From contig CAAESW010000001.1 in assembly GCA_900758845.1 (NCBI GenBank), positions 1 through 64,000 on the forward strand: 64,000 nucleotides of DNA, in the 5' to 3' direction. The stretch's first letter is position 1, and each line of letters starts with the position of its first letter. Below are positions 24,960 to 33,570 of this stretch, piece by piece. A model generated the notes under the pieces. The model saw nothing but the letters and a program-made list of their open reading frames with translations, was not told the origin of the DNA and ran no database searches. A program made the translations under genes and the position numbers. This DNA is from an uncultured Collinsella sp. (GTDB taxonomy: Bacteria > Actinomycetota > Coriobacteriia > Coriobacteriales > Coriobacteriaceae).

Positions 24960-25706
24960 CTAGAGGCGGTAGGGGGCGCCGCTGCGGATAATGGATTCGC
25001 GCACCAGGACATCCATCGCATCGAGGGTGATCTCGGGCATCTCGCGATACTTCTGCAACACCGAAAGCTCCGTGCAGGCCAGGATGACGCGGTCGCAGCC
25101 GCTACGGGCGAACTCCCACATCACGCGGTCAAACTTATCCATATCGGGCTCGCGCCCGGCCTTCACATCGTCGTAGATGAGCGACATCACGTCGGCCTGA
25201 CGCTTTTCGCTGGGATAGATGACCTCAACGCCCGCGGTCTCACATTCGCGCCCATAGACGTCTGCGCCCACGGTACCGTCGGTGCCCATGATGCCGATCT
25301 TGTGCACCGGCTCGGCCGGCATGCTCAGGTTTGGATCGAACTCGCACTCCCCCATCACCGCGCCGGCCAGAGCATAGCGCACCGACTCGCGCGGCATGTG
25401 GATAATCGGCACCTTGGTAAACGACTGAATCTGATCGTAGAAGTAGTGCGACGTGTTGCAGGGAATGGCAATGTGCGCGCAGCCCAGCGTCTCGAGCGCC
25501 TGAGCGCACTCCTTCATGGTCGCCAGCAGCTCGGCATGCTCACCGGTCTTGATGGCCAGCGTGCGGTCGGGCATGGTCGACTTGGAAAGCACCACCATGT
25601 CGATATGCTCCTGGTCGCACGTAGCCGCCGTATGACGTACCACCTGGTCGTAGTAATACGACGTGGCCTCGGCGCCCATGCCGCCGATAACTCCCAGCTT
25701 TTCCAT
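24960..25706 (-). CDS. Aspartate/glutamate racemase family protein
   Basis: A 248-residue cofactor-independent racemase. The two catalytic cysteines are in the expected blocks: CNTSHY (IPCNTSHYFYD) and CTELSV (ILACTELSVLQ). The N-terminal GVIGGMGAEATSYYYDQVV is typical of aspartate racemases. ATG 25706 follows AAGGAGG. It lies downstream of, and in the same direction as, an ATP-grasp ligase of the D-aspartate ligase type; a racemase next to such a ligase is known from Enterococcus faecium. I therefore infer production of D-aspartate for the cell wall. Confidence 0.88.
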   Translation of the reverse strand: MEKLGVIGGMGAEATSYYYDQVVRHTAATCDQEHIDMVVLSKSTMPDRTLAIKTGEHAELLATMKECAQALETLGCAHIAIPCNTSHYFYDQIQSFTKVPIIHMPRESVRYALAGAVMGECEFDPNLSMPAEPVHKIGIMGTDGTVGADVYGRECETAGVEVIYPSEKRQADVMSLIYDDVKAGREPDMDKFDRVMWEFARSGCDRVILACTELSVLQKYREMPEITLDAMDVLVRESIIRSGAPYRL

Positions 25707-25790
25707 CGCCGCCTCCTTGGTGACGCCCGCGCAATTGCGCGTATCATACCCGCGCCCGCCCGATACATACCGGACGGGCGCCACGCTCGT

Positions 25791-27047
25791 CTACTTGTAA
25801 TACGTCTTGAACAGCTTAAAGTGGCGCAGCTTGGTGTGCCACATGCGCAACCAGCGGTTAAAGACAAAGTCTCCCTTCATAAACGAGGGATCGGCGCCCT
25901 TGCCCTCCTTGGCAAGACGATGCACCTTCGCGCGCAGCTCGGGATCCTTGACGTACTTGTCGACGACGCCCATGGGAACGACCATCCACAGCGCCTCGTC
26001 CTGCGCCGTCACAAATTCCGGCTCAAACGGGCGGTTATAGACGTACTCATCCACCACGTATTTAGCAACGTTAAAGCCACTATTGGTGACATAGTAATTA
26101 CTGCGGCCCTGACGCGTGTTGAAGTCGAAGAACTTAAACGAGCCATCGCGCTCGTCGTACTTGACGTCGAAGTTGGAGAAGCCCGTAAACTTAAGGTCCT
26201 CAAGCAGCTTGCGCACGCCACCCATGAGCTCGTCGTTGGGCTCAGTGATGATGCAGGCATGGTTGCCGACGCCGTGGGGCTGATGCTCCTCGAGCAGCAC
26301 GTGACCCAGGCACATCATGCGAACCTTGCCGTTGCGGTCGGAATAACTGGTAAGCACGCGCATGTACTCGTCGTTGCCGGGCACGCGGTCCTGCAAGATG
26401 AGATCATCGGTGTAGCCACTGGCGTACACATCGCGAATGACTTGTTCCAGCTCGGCGCGATCGGCAATCTCGTAGGCCTTCTTCTGACCCTCGAACTCGT
26501 GCTCCCACCACATGATGCCGTCAGAGGGCTTCAGAATCATCGGGAAGGGGAAGTCGATCTGGTCGAGCACCTCGGCCGAAGCCTCGCCCTGGGCGTTGAG
26601 CATCGCCATGGTAAAGGTAAACGTGTGCGGATAGGGGACGCCGTGCTTCTCGCACAGCTCATAGAAGATCTCCTTCTTCTGGCACTGTTCGAGCATGCTG
26701 TAGGGCGCATAGGGCGCGATGACGTTCGAGGCAAGCTGGCCGGCGTCCTGGGCCTGCGCGGCAAGCGCGACGTAGTTGTCGCCGCAGCCCATGAGAATAA
26801 TCTTCTTATCAGGATTGGCCTGTGCGACGCCGTTAACGGTCTCGATCATGACCGGCATGGTATCGATATCCACGTTGGGCGTGTAGTCGATAATTTGGCT
26901 GCGATACGCGGGGCCGGTCTGGTACTTGCCAAAGACCAGGCTCTTAACCTGATACTCCTCGTAGAAAGCGCGCGCCACCGAATACGCGTTGATGTCGCCG
27001 CCGAGCAGCACGGGGATAAACTCGCGCTCTGTAAACTGCAATGCCAT
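25791..27047 (-). CDS. ATP-grasp ligase, probable D-aspartate ligase
   Basis: A 418-residue ATP-grasp carboxylate-amine ligase. The start MALQFTEREFIPVLLGGDINAYSVAR and later MGCGDNYVALAAQ, FPMILKPSD, and FKFFDFNTRQGRSNYYVTNSG (metal- and ATP-binding end of the grasp domain) are typical of the family that includes the Enterococcus faecium D-aspartate ligase. That enzyme adds D-Asp to the L-Lys side chain of the peptidoglycan precursor. Function here is inferred from family and from the racemase 84 bases downstream. GGAAG precedes the ATG. No signal peptide. Confidence 0.8.
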   Translation of the reverse strand: MALQFTEREFIPVLLGGDINAYSVARAFYEEYQVKSLVFGKYQTGPAYRSQIIDYTPNVDIDTMPVMIETVNGVAQANPDKKIILMGCGDNYVALAAQAQDAGQLASNVIAPYAPYSMLEQCQKKEIFYELCEKHGVPYPHTFTFTMAMLNAQGEASAEVLDQIDFPFPMILKPSDGIMWWEHEFEGQKKAYEIADRAELEQVIRDVYASGYTDDLILQDRVPGNDEYMRVLTSYSDRNGKVRMMCLGHVLLEEHQPHGVGNHACIITEPNDELMGGVRKLLEDLKFTGFSNFDVKYDERDGSFKFFDFNTRQGRSNYYVTNSGFNVAKYVVDEYVYNRPFEPEFVTAQDEALWMVVPMGVVDKYVKDPELRAKVHRLAKEGKGADPSFMKGDFVFNRWLRMWHTKLRHFKLFKTYYK

Positions 27048-27269
27048 GGAAACTTCCTATCTAGAACTGCCCACACGACGGGCGGTCTTTGTGCAACTGA
27101 TTTATTCTAGCGTGCCGAGCCGCCGGCACCCAAAGCTCCACCGTATCTATGGCAATCGACGTAATCGTCCAGCACGAAGACGGCGTCCACCGTTGTATGA
27201 CAATGGGCAATGAACCTACCGTTGTTGTAGGATTCAGCGTATTGACATCTTCGAGCGAAAGGCGCACAC

Positions 27270-27902
27270 GTGCCCCAAGACCATCCGACCGATAATCCCA
27301 TCCTCAATGCCGCGAGGCGCGAGCTGGCGGAACGTGCGAAAGCGACCGCTCCCCTGTGCACGGCAAACGACGCCTACAACGGACCCGCCCGCATCGTCTC
27401 GATCAACACGTCGGCACACAAGGGCACGCGCAAGTCGCCCGTCGCCGATGGACACGACACCGTTATAGAGCAATTTGGCCTCGCCTCCGACGCACACGCC
27501 GGGCATTGGCACCGTCAGGTTTCCTTTTTAGCTGCAGAGTCTATCCAGACGGCGCAGGCGCGCGGGCTCGATGTGCACGAGGGCGACTTCGGAGAGAACT
27601 TCACAACCCGGGGCATCAACCTGCTCTCGCTCCCCTTGGGCACACAGCTCAAGCTTGGCAGCGAGGTGCTTGTCGAAATCAGCCAAATCGGCAAGGTCTG
27701 CCACACACGCTGTGCCATCTACTATCTCGCCGGCGACTGCATCTTTCCCCACGAGGGCGTTTTTGGCGTGGTACTAAAGGGCGGAGAGGTCTACGCCGGC
27801 GACGATATCCAGGTAATCAAACTCGGCGACGGCACCTGTTCGTTCACCCCCGCCGAGGCCCTCGAAGAGATTGAGCAGGCTCGCCAGAAGGGCACGCTGT
27901 AG
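27270..27902 (+). CDS. MOSC domain protein
   Basis: A 210-residue protein whose C-terminal two thirds form a MOSC domain (beta-strand-rich, found in molybdenum-cofactor sulfurases and related proteins). Marks are DAHAGHWHRQVSFLAAES, GDFGENFTTRGI, and a conserved cysteine in IGKVCHTRCAIY. MOSC proteins are thought to handle sulfur carried on cysteine and deliver it to metal centres or reactive amines. Start is a GTG preceded by GAAAGG. No molybdopterin genes are visible nearby. It diverges from the D-Asp ligase with a 222-base promoter region. Confidence 0.88.
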   Translation: MPQDHPTDNPILNAARRELAERAKATAPLCTANDAYNGPARIVSINTSAHKGTRKSPVADGHDTVIEQFGLASDAHAGHWHRQVSFLAAESIQTAQARGLDVHEGDFGENFTTRGINLLSLPLGTQLKLGSEVLVEISQIGKVCHTRCAIYYLAGDCIFPHEGVFGVVLKGGEVYAGDDIQVIKLGDGTCSFTPAEALEEIEQARQKGTL

Positions 27903-27970
27903 TTATAAAACCCCACGTTGAGATGGCTTTTACAGCCCAAAACTCCTCTCAAACAGAGCTCTGTAACGTT

Positions 27971-28073
27971 AAAGTTGAACTCTATGGTTTCTCAACAATT
28001 CATCATAACTGCAGGTCAAAGCCAAAGCCTCAAGTTCAACTTGACCCTTTGGAACCTTTAAGGTTCAAGTTGA
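27971..28073 (+). promoter_or_regulatory. Clustered AAGTTGA palindromes upstream of the wall protein
   Basis: A perfect 7+1+7 palindrome, TCAAGTT-C-AACTTGA, is at 28030-28044. Related elements are AAAGTTGAAC at 27971-27980 and TCAAGTTGA at 28065-28073. The palindrome resembles operators of SoxR-like MerR regulators (CCTCAAGTT...AACTTGAGG). They lie 60-170 bases before the secreted wall protein. The sequence is clear; the regulator is unknown. Confidence 0.4.
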
Positions 28074-28136
28074 GGTCGAAAGCAGTAGTAGAATACCGTT
28101 CGAACCATAACCTACGATTGATTGCAGAGGGACTGG

Positions 28137-29270
28137 ATGCAGCATTCGAATCATCGCACCGCAGCGCTCATTGCGTCGAAGCCGGCTCGTATCATCACGA
28201 GCGCCGTGCTCGCCGTTGCGCTGACGGCCACGCCGATGCTCTCCCCCGTTGCGGCGTATGCCGCCTCGCAGGCAACGCAGGACCAGCTTTCCGCAGCCCA
28301 GCAGAAGATCGAAGCCGCCACGAGCGCCTACAACGACGCCCGCACCAAACTCGATGACCTGCAAAAGCAGATTGACTCCAATGAGGCAAGCATCGAGGAA
28401 ATCGAGGCCAAGCTTCCCGAGCAGCAGGCCAAGGCAAGCTCCGCCATGCGCGATCTGTACAAGTATCAGAAGGGCACCAATCCCATCGTGAGCTTCCTGG
28501 TCAACGCACAGAGCCTGGGTGAGTTCATCACGACCTGCAAATACACCAACCAGATCACGAGCTCGAGCGTCGACGAGATCGAACAGCTCAATAACATGCA
28601 AACCGAACTCGAGCAGAACAAGGCTGAGCTCCAGCAGGCCAAGTCTCAGCTTGAGGCAGAGCAGAAAAACGCCGAGGATGCGCTGGCGCAGGCCCAGCAG
28701 CTCCGCAGCGAGGCACAGGCAAAAGCCGAGCAGGAAAATGCCGCCGAGCTTGCCAAGCTTGAGGCCGATAAGGCCGCTGCCGCCGAGAAGCTCTCGGGCG
28801 AGGGCGTAAGCGGCAGCAATTCCAGCAGCCAGGCCACCAACACCAACACCACCATCGACACCACGGTAAACAACGCCAACACTGGTAGTTCCGATTACGA
28901 TTCGTTCATTAATGAGTGGACGAGCCGCATCGACAATTATCTCGCCGGCTCCCCCATGGCAGGCCAGGGCTATAACTTTGCCGTCGCCGCTTGGAATACC
29001 GGAGTCGATCCCCGTTGGTCCCCCGCCATCGCCTGCATCGAGAGCACCAAGGGTGCTTATTGCGCCAATTCTTACAACGCCTGGGGCTGGAGTGCCCGTG
29101 GCGGCGGTTGGCGCAGCTTTGGCAGCTGGAGCGAGGGCATCTCCGCCCACGTTGCCTATCTGGGCGCCAACTACGGCTCCACCCTTACCCCGGCAGCGGC
29201 CAAAAAGTACTGCCCGCCCACGTGGCAGGACTGGTACAACAAAGTCGCCGCTCAGATGAACCGCATCTAA
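28137..29270 (+). CDS. Secreted coiled-coil wall protein with lysozyme-like domain
   Basis: A 377-residue exported protein. A signal peptide of about 45 residues ends AAYA-AS. A long coiled coil (about 45-220; QATQDQLSAAQQKIEAA and following) resembles the N-terminal helical domain of CwlO/PcsB-type hydrolases, which is often regulated by FtsEX. A Ser/Asn/Thr linker follows, then a C-terminal domain with VDPRWSPAIACIESTKG and NSYNAWGWS, which matches the glutamate-containing core of transglycosylase or glucosaminidase domains (Glu in CIES). ATG 28137 follows AGAGGG. Likely acts on peptidoglycan during growth or division. Confidence 0.82.
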   Translation: MQHSNHRTAALIASKPARIITSAVLAVALTATPMLSPVAAYAASQATQDQLSAAQQKIEAATSAYNDARTKLDDLQKQIDSNEASIEEIEAKLPEQQAKASSAMRDLYKYQKGTNPIVSFLVNAQSLGEFITTCKYTNQITSSSVDEIEQLNNMQTELEQNKAELQQAKSQLEAEQKNAEDALAQAQQLRSEAQAKAEQENAAELAKLEADKAAAAEKLSGEGVSGSNSSSQATNTNTTIDTTVNNANTGSSDYDSFINEWTSRIDNYLAGSPMAGQGYNFAVAAWNTGVDPRWSPAIACIESTKGAYCANSYNAWGWSARGGGWRSFGSWSEGISAHVAYLGANYGSTLTPAAAKKYCPPTWQDWYNKVAAQMNRI

Positions 29271-29280
29271 GTGCAACTGC

Positions 29281-29310
29281 AAAGGGCCCCAATGGGGGCC
29301 CTTTTCTTTT
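29281..29310 (+). terminator. Terminator of the secreted wall protein gene
   Basis: AAAGGGCCCC (29281-29290) pairs with GGGGCCCTTT (29295-29304), followed by TCTTTT, ten bases after the stop codon. Confidence 0.85.
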
Positions 29311-29824
29311 AGGTAGCAGAGGTATCGACGACGCCGGTCGCATTTACGATGGCAACAATGATAATCATTGCCAACAAGAGCACACCCATAGCCTTGAGAC
29401 AGAGCTTTGCAAGCTTTTTACCGCGATATCTATCGAGTAGCTCAAACCGCCGGCGAAGGCGGCGTTTATCGAGCAACACAAAATGAATGAGCACTACGAG
29501 ACCGTCGACGAAGACAAAATACTCAATCACGAGAAACCACATCGGATAATTTTGTTTGGCGCCCGTGGAATGAAAAACGAAAAAATGGCTTCCAGCGAAG
29601 AAAACAAATAGCGAAAGATAGACGAATGCGTTCCAAATGCGCCCAAAGGCGTCAGGAATGCTGGAGAGTAGACTCGGGCGCTCAGGCACCAACGGCAATC
29701 CACCCTGAGACTGATCTGCGGGGAGCACGGGCGCAGGGCACACAATTAGCCGCTCTGGAGGCTCTTGGAAGGAAGCAGCATACGGCGCGGACGACGCACA
29801 GCAGCCGGGCAGCCTCTGCGGCAT
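29309..29824 (-). CDS. Hypothetical membrane protein
   Basis: A 171-residue protein of unknown family. Its first 45 residues are Pro/Ala/Glu-rich and poorly structured. Three hydrophobic spans follow: AFVYLSLFVFFAGSHFFVF, WFLVIEYFVFVDGLVVLIHFV, and a last one near the C-terminus (LLLAMIIIVAIVNAT). A basic segment (DKRRLRRRFELLDRYRGKK) lies between spans two and three. No convincing ribosome site precedes the start, so the true start may be downstream. It follows the EcsC family gene by 36 bases and may share its transcript. Confidence 0.55.
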   Translation of the reverse strand: MPQRLPGCCASSAPYAASFQEPPERLIVCPAPVLPADQSQGGLPLVPERPSLLSSIPDAFGRIWNAFVYLSLFVFFAGSHFFVFHSTGAKQNYPMWFLVIEYFVFVDGLVVLIHFVLLDKRRLRRRFELLDRYRGKKLAKLCLKAMGVLLLAMIIIVAIVNATGVVDTSAT

Positions 29825-29860
29825 AGGCTAGGCGATGGGGTGTGGGGCGTATAACAAGGA

Positions 29861-30616
29861 CTAAAGCAGGTCGCTTTCCACCTCAACGTCTTCGATGCTT
29901 TCGATCTCCGCTTCAGTGGGCAGGGTTCCATCGGGGTCCTCGCCCTCCATGAACATCCTGATGGCGTTCTTAGCAATGATGCTCGTCGATGCCACGTCCA
30001 CGCCGCCGCCAATCACGCCGCCGGCGAGGGGCAGCATCTTCCCGAGGTTGATGATGTCTTTCTCGCCGAACTTCGTGATAAATCTGAAGCCGATCTTCTG
30101 GTTGATCTTCACGAGCGCCGCGCCGGGAATCTTCTTGATTGCAGCCTCAAGCGACTTGGTCCCGGTCTTGATGAGCCCTATTTTGACCAGATCGCTCATC
30201 GTCGTACCTGTGAGGCACATGTATACCATCGTCTGGACTTGGTCGGACGTGACGTCATAGCCACCCATCTTCGCGATGCAGGCGATCATGCGCATCTGGA
30301 CGTACATAACGCTGCTTATGTTCGCGGGAATGGCGACTGGAAGCGTAATCAAGCCCCCAAGCCCGGTGACGAATCCCGAAGTTCCGCACTTCATGACCTG
30401 CCACTTTGCGAGTGCCTTCGCGGCTTCATCGGGTGACTTCGCCTTCCCCATGTAGTCAGCAACCATCTCGTCGACTGAACGACTCACCTTAGAGACACCG
30501 TTCAGCGCGCTCCTGTAGATGGTATCGAGCACCTTGCCGGCCGACTCCTCGTCGATGGGTATCTCGAAGCCTTTGGCCTTTCCAACCGTTTCTCTTTCTT
30601 CCGTCTTCTTAGCCAT
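29861..30616 (-). CDS. EcsC family protein
   Basis: A 251-residue protein resembling the EcsC family. The central part has Gly-rich hydrophobic stretches, GTSGFVTGLGGLITLPVAIPANI and GKMLPLAGGVIGGGVDVAST, that could associate with the membrane. The N-terminal 15 residues are charged (AKKTEEREETV-type) and the C-terminus is strongly acidic. EcsC in Bacillus is linked to an ABC transporter locus but its biochemical role is unknown. ATG 30616 follows GAAAGGAAGAGG. The family assignment is by general pattern and therefore moderate. Confidence 0.65.
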   Translation of the reverse strand: MAKKTEERETVGKAKGFEIPIDEESAGKVLDTIYRSALNGVSKVSRSVDEMVADYMGKAKSPDEAAKALAKWQVMKCGTSGFVTGLGGLITLPVAIPANISSVMYVQMRMIACIAKMGGYDVTSDQVQTMVYMCLTGTTMSDLVKIGLIKTGTKSLEAAIKKIPGAALVKINQKIGFRFITKFGEKDIINLGKMLPLAGGVIGGGVDVASTSIIAKNAIRMFMEGEDPDGTLPTEAEIESIEDVEVESDLL

Positions 30617-30794
30617 GCCTCTTCCTTTCTCGCAGCTTTGCTTTCCCAGTAACCCTTTCAAATTCTGCGAACCGTCCATCAATTTTTGGACATTTTAACT
30701 CGCGTTTTATAGCGATGATTCAGCTGTCAGCTGATTTATGACCATAGCGGATGATGGGCCCGCAAGTTGGCCTATGTCCTGTTGGGAGGTCCTT

Positions 30795-31004
30795 ATGGAA
30801 TCTATTGTGGTGGCGCTCATCGGCGGCGTCGTGACGCTGGTCGGGGCGATCGCGTCCAACCCGCGCAGCCGCGCGGCTATTGAGCTCAAGATCGACAAAC
30901 TCACGCCGCGTGTCGAAAAGCATAGCTGCCGCATCGGGTACACCCATAAGCTCGAACAGGGCATGCCTGTGGTCAGGCGCGACGTTGACGCGCTTTTGCG
31001 ATGA
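30795..31004 (+). CDS. Small phage-like membrane protein
   Basis: A 69-residue protein with one N-terminal membrane span (SIVVALIGGVVTLVGAIAS) and a charged helical tail (AIELKIDKLTPRVEKH). This layout is common in small phage proteins found beside holins (haemolysin XhlA type). GGGAGG precedes ATG 30795. Just downstream is a stretch resembling the end of a tyrosine integrase, so this is probably debris of a prophage or related element rather than a working lysis gene. Confidence 0.55.
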   Translation: MESIVVALIGGVVTLVGAIASNPRSRAAIELKIDKLTPRVEKHSCRIGYTHKLEQGMPVVRRDVDALLR

Positions 31005-31044
31005 GCTGGCATGGAGGTTGCCGATCACGGCCTGCATCCCCGTG

Positions 31045-31137
31045 TTACTGGCGGCGGCGCTCTCGCGCCAAACGCTTGCACATTCGGATTGCCATACAAC
31101 GAATGAAACTTATTGATGTGGGGCGTGATGTGGGGCG
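31045..31137 (+). pseudogene. Possible tyrosine integrase 3' remnant with tandem repeat
   Basis: Codons 31075-31113 read LAHSDCHTTNETY before TGA, resembling the LGHS-(x3)-TT-(x2)-Y end of phage integrases, which holds the last catalytic residues. Upstream, the frame is not integrase-like, so only the end remains. The stop is inside a perfect 12-base tandem repeat, TGATGTGGGGCG (31114-31125 and 31126-31137), possibly a relic of an attachment site. Confidence 0.35.
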
Positions 31138-31189
31138 CCGTTCATTCAGAGTCCGCCCCTCGCTTCACCCTCAAGAAGCAAATCGAAGC

Positions 31190-31513
31190 TTATCCCACCG
31201 TGACGGCTTCCCCGGTAAAGGCACTGATCATCAACAGGACAAAGAACACCAGGTAGCTGACACTCAGCGGGTACGCAATGACCAGGAATACGACCCAGCC
31301 GACATTGGTTTTACCGTCGGCACAGCGTCGCTCGCGATTGCAGCAGAGCCAAATCGTCACGCCAATGGCCGCAATCAACAGCACGAGTGCTGCCGCGGCC
31401 AGTCCAGCAAGCGCAAACATCACGCCAATGCTCACAGCAATAACCGGGAGCAGCAGCAAGCCGCACCCGCACCCACCCGGACTATACACGGCAGTCTGCC
31501 GGCGTCGCCCCAT
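31190..31513 (-). CDS. Small hypothetical membrane protein
   Basis: A 107-residue protein of unknown function with three hydrophobic segments (LLLLPVIAVSIGVMFALAGL, AALVLLIAAIGVTIWLC, and VVFLVIAYPLSVSYLVFFVLLMISAF). A Cys-rich GGCGCG lies before the first segment and CCNRERRC after the second. A GGAG stands six bases before ATG 31513; a longer frame could start at 31543. It follows the higBA-like pair on the same strand by 29 bases. Confidence 0.6.
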   Translation of the reverse strand: MGRRRQTAVYSPGGCGCGLLLLPVIAVSIGVMFALAGLAAAALVLLIAAIGVTIWLCCNRERRCADGKTNVGWVVFLVIAYPLSVSYLVFFVLLMISAFTGEAVTVG

Positions 31514-31542
31514 CGTCACTCCAACCTCACCATCTTTGAACA

Positions 31543-31884
31543 CTATAATGCGATAACCTGCTGGACAGGAACGATCTTATCCAGTTCCGGTTCGATGCGC
31601 CTCTTCTCCGCCTCGAGATCGAACGCTATCTGGGCGCGCAGCCAATATCCATCCGTCAGGCCAAAGTAGCGGCAAAGGCGAAGGTCGGTGTCGGCCGTCA
31701 CACGACGCCTTCCCAAGATAATCTGCCCAATGCGTTGAGCCGGAATCCCGGTCTCCTTAGCAAGGCGATATTGAGAAATGCCCATGGGAACAAGAAACTC
31801 CTCTTTGAGAAGCTCACCAGGAGTCACCGGCGACAGCAAATCGGCCGAAGTCTCATCACTTGTGATAATCGACGATTTCGACAT
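31543..31884 (-). CDS. higA: HigA-type antitoxin, XRE family
   Basis: A 113-residue protein with a helix-turn-helix of the HigA/VapI antitoxin branch: PGELLKEEFLVPMGISQYRLAKE, then IPAQRIGQIILGRRRVTADTDLRL and FGLTDGYWLRAQIAFDLE. The antitoxin binds and neutralises the toxin encoded immediately upstream and represses the shared promoter. It begins at ATG 31884 after GGAG and overlaps the toxin gene by 29 bases. Toxin-first gene order is the rule for higBA. Confidence 0.9.
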   Translation of the reverse strand: MSKSSIITSDETSADLLSPVTPGELLKEEFLVPMGISQYRLAKETGIPAQRIGQIILGRRRVTADTDLRLCRYFGLTDGYWLRAQIAFDLEAEKRRIEPELDKIVPVQQVIAL

Positions 31885-32137
31885 TCCAAGCCATCTCCTG
31901 TCTCCACTCAAAACAGACCCGATAGCGCTCGTTAACACGGATGCTATATTGACCGGCACGATCGCCCTTCAAAGCTTCCAGGCGGTTGCCCGGTGGAACG
32001 CGAAGATCATCAAGCGAAGCACAAACCTGCAGTTGGCGAATCTTCCTCAACGCAACACGCTCAAAGGGCACGAACCTCCTGACCCGCGCACCCATGGCAA
32101 AGCGTTCGGTATCCTCATCTTTATACGATGCAATCAT
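31856..32137 (-). CDS. higB: HigB/RelE family toxin
   Basis: A 93-residue RelE-superfamily toxin. Typical segments are RKIRQLQVCASLDDLRVPPGNRLEALKGDRAGQ and YSIRVNERYRVCFEWR, the strand carrying basic catalytic residues. Such proteins cut mRNA on the ribosome. It is the first gene of a two-gene operon with its antitoxin, in a region with phage remnants. The upstream 100 bases are AT-rich and would hold the autoregulated promoter. Confidence 0.88.
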   Translation of the reverse strand: MIASYKDEDTERFAMGARVRRFVPFERVALRKIRQLQVCASLDDLRVPPGNRLEALKGDRAGQYSIRVNERYRVCFEWRQEMAWNVEIVDYHK

Positions 32138-32239
32138 AGTATCGCCTTACGTTAGTAACGTCAAACGTTTCTATAGACTTACATCTCTATTATATCGTAC
32201 GTTTGTTCGTGTTTTCTAGAACAAATAGTCCTTTGCGCC

Positions 32240-33427
32240 TTAGTCAAGCAAAAGCAATCGTTTGTAGACATCGAGGCCCTTGAGTAGGATTTCCTCGTCA
32301 AAGAGCATGGTATCAGTATGCAGGGCACTTGTGGCATAGGCAGGGCAGCCCTCGGGGTCGCGCGGATTATCCTGACTGGCAGGAACGCCCGTGCCCAGCA
32401 GGAAAAACACGCCCGGCAGATGGCGTTGATAGAACGCGAAATCCTCGGCGATCAGCAGCGGTTCCTCCACAAGCTGCAGCCCGGGCAAGGCAGGCGCGAC
32501 GCTGGCAAACAACTCGGGGTCGTTGTCGACCGGCGGATAGCCCTCGGCAAAGTCAAGATCATACGTGCAGCCCGTTGCGGCACAGGCATCGTCCAGCACG
32601 CGGCGCACGCCTTCGCGCGCCCGGTCGAACATGTCGTCCGTAAACACACGCAGGCTTCCGGCCACATGGGCCTCCCCCGCCACCGCGTTGCAAACCGTAC
32701 CGGCCTGCAGCAGACCAAACTTACCGATACAGGGCTCGTCGGTGCCCAGCTCGTCCATCAGTTCGCGCTCGGCAACCAAGAACTTGGCAGCCGCCAGCGC
32801 CGCATCGTGCGACTCCTCGACCGGAACGCCATAGGTCTTAGCGATATGGATGCTCGTCCCGTGAATATGAATGTGCGTCTCACTCGAACGCGCCAGCAGC
32901 GGACCGGAACAACTCGCCAACGTGCCGGCAGGCAGATCGGGCCACACATGGAAGCCAAAAATGCGGTCAGCCCCATAGCGCTCGAACACACCGCTCTCGC
33001 ATACCGTCTTGGCACCACCGGTCGTTTCCTCGGCCGGCTGGAACACAAAGAGAACGTTGCGCCTAATGGCGCCCGGCTGCTCGCGAATCGTACGGTCGAC
33101 ATACGTCGCGGCGGCAAGTGCCATGGCCATGTGTCCGTCATGTCCGCAAGCGTGCATCTTGCCGGGATGGATCGAGGCAAAGGCCGCTCCCGTCGCCTCC
33201 ACGATGGGCAGCGCATCCATATCGGCGCGAATCGCCGTGGCACGCGCGGCACCAACGCCAGCGTCGAAGAAAGCGCAGACGCAGCTGGGACACGGATGGG
33301 TCACCTCGCAAGCGAGCGGCGCCAACACGCCCTCGATATAGGCGATAGTCTGCGGAAGATCGAAATCGAGCTCCGGAATGCGATGGAGATCGCGGCGATA
33401 GCGACGGAGTTCTTGGAGCTCGGTCAT
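32240..33427 (-). CDS. M20 family amidohydrolase, candidate N-acetyl-DAP deacetylase
   Basis: A 395-residue zinc-dependent M20D aminoacylase/amidohydrolase. Metal-binding motifs: HACGHDGHMAMALAAA (Cys/His ligands), QPAEETTGGAK (Glu pair), and a late H in FGFHVWPDLPAG. ATG 33427 follows GAAGGGA. The family hydrolyses N-acyl amino acids. It diverges from a lysine riboswitch operon that includes DapH, the enzyme making N-acetylated pathway intermediates, so a role as N-acetyl-diaminopimelate deacetylase (DapL) is plausible but only contextual. Hippurate- or peptide-type substrates are the alternative. Confidence 0.85.
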   Translation of the reverse strand: MTELQELRRYRRDLHRIPELDFDLPQTIAYIEGVLAPLACEVTHPCPSCVCAFFDAGVGAARATAIRADMDALPIVEATGAAFASIHPGKMHACGHDGHMAMALAAATYVDRTIREQPGAIRRNVLFVFQPAEETTGGAKTVCESGVFERYGADRIFGFHVWPDLPAGTLASCSGPLLARSSETHIHIHGTSIHIAKTYGVPVEESHDAALAAAKFLVAERELMDELGTDEPCIGKFGLLQAGTVCNAVAGEAHVAGSLRVFTDDMFDRAREGVRRVLDDACAATGCTYDLDFAEGYPPVDNDPELFASVAPALPGLQLVEEPLLIAEDFAFYQRHLPGVFFLLGTGVPASQDNPRDPEGCPAYATSALHTDTMLFDEEILLKGLDVYKRLLLLD

Positions 33428-33570
33428 AGAGAATCCCTTCGTGAGGCACATCTGTTGCAACTTATTGTGATACAGGATTGTGGCACACATGTTTCCAGCA
33501 TATTGCTGCATTTTTTAAACGTTATATACGAATACTCTTGTTTGGTAAAGTGCAACGTGATAGGGTCTTT

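Noticed and set aside
24945..27110. A 721-codon open frame on the plus strand across the racemase and ligase genes
   Set aside because: It runs antisense to two well-supported genes, has Leu/His/Val/Arg-heavy composition without any domain, and arises from codon bias of the high-GC genes on the other strand.
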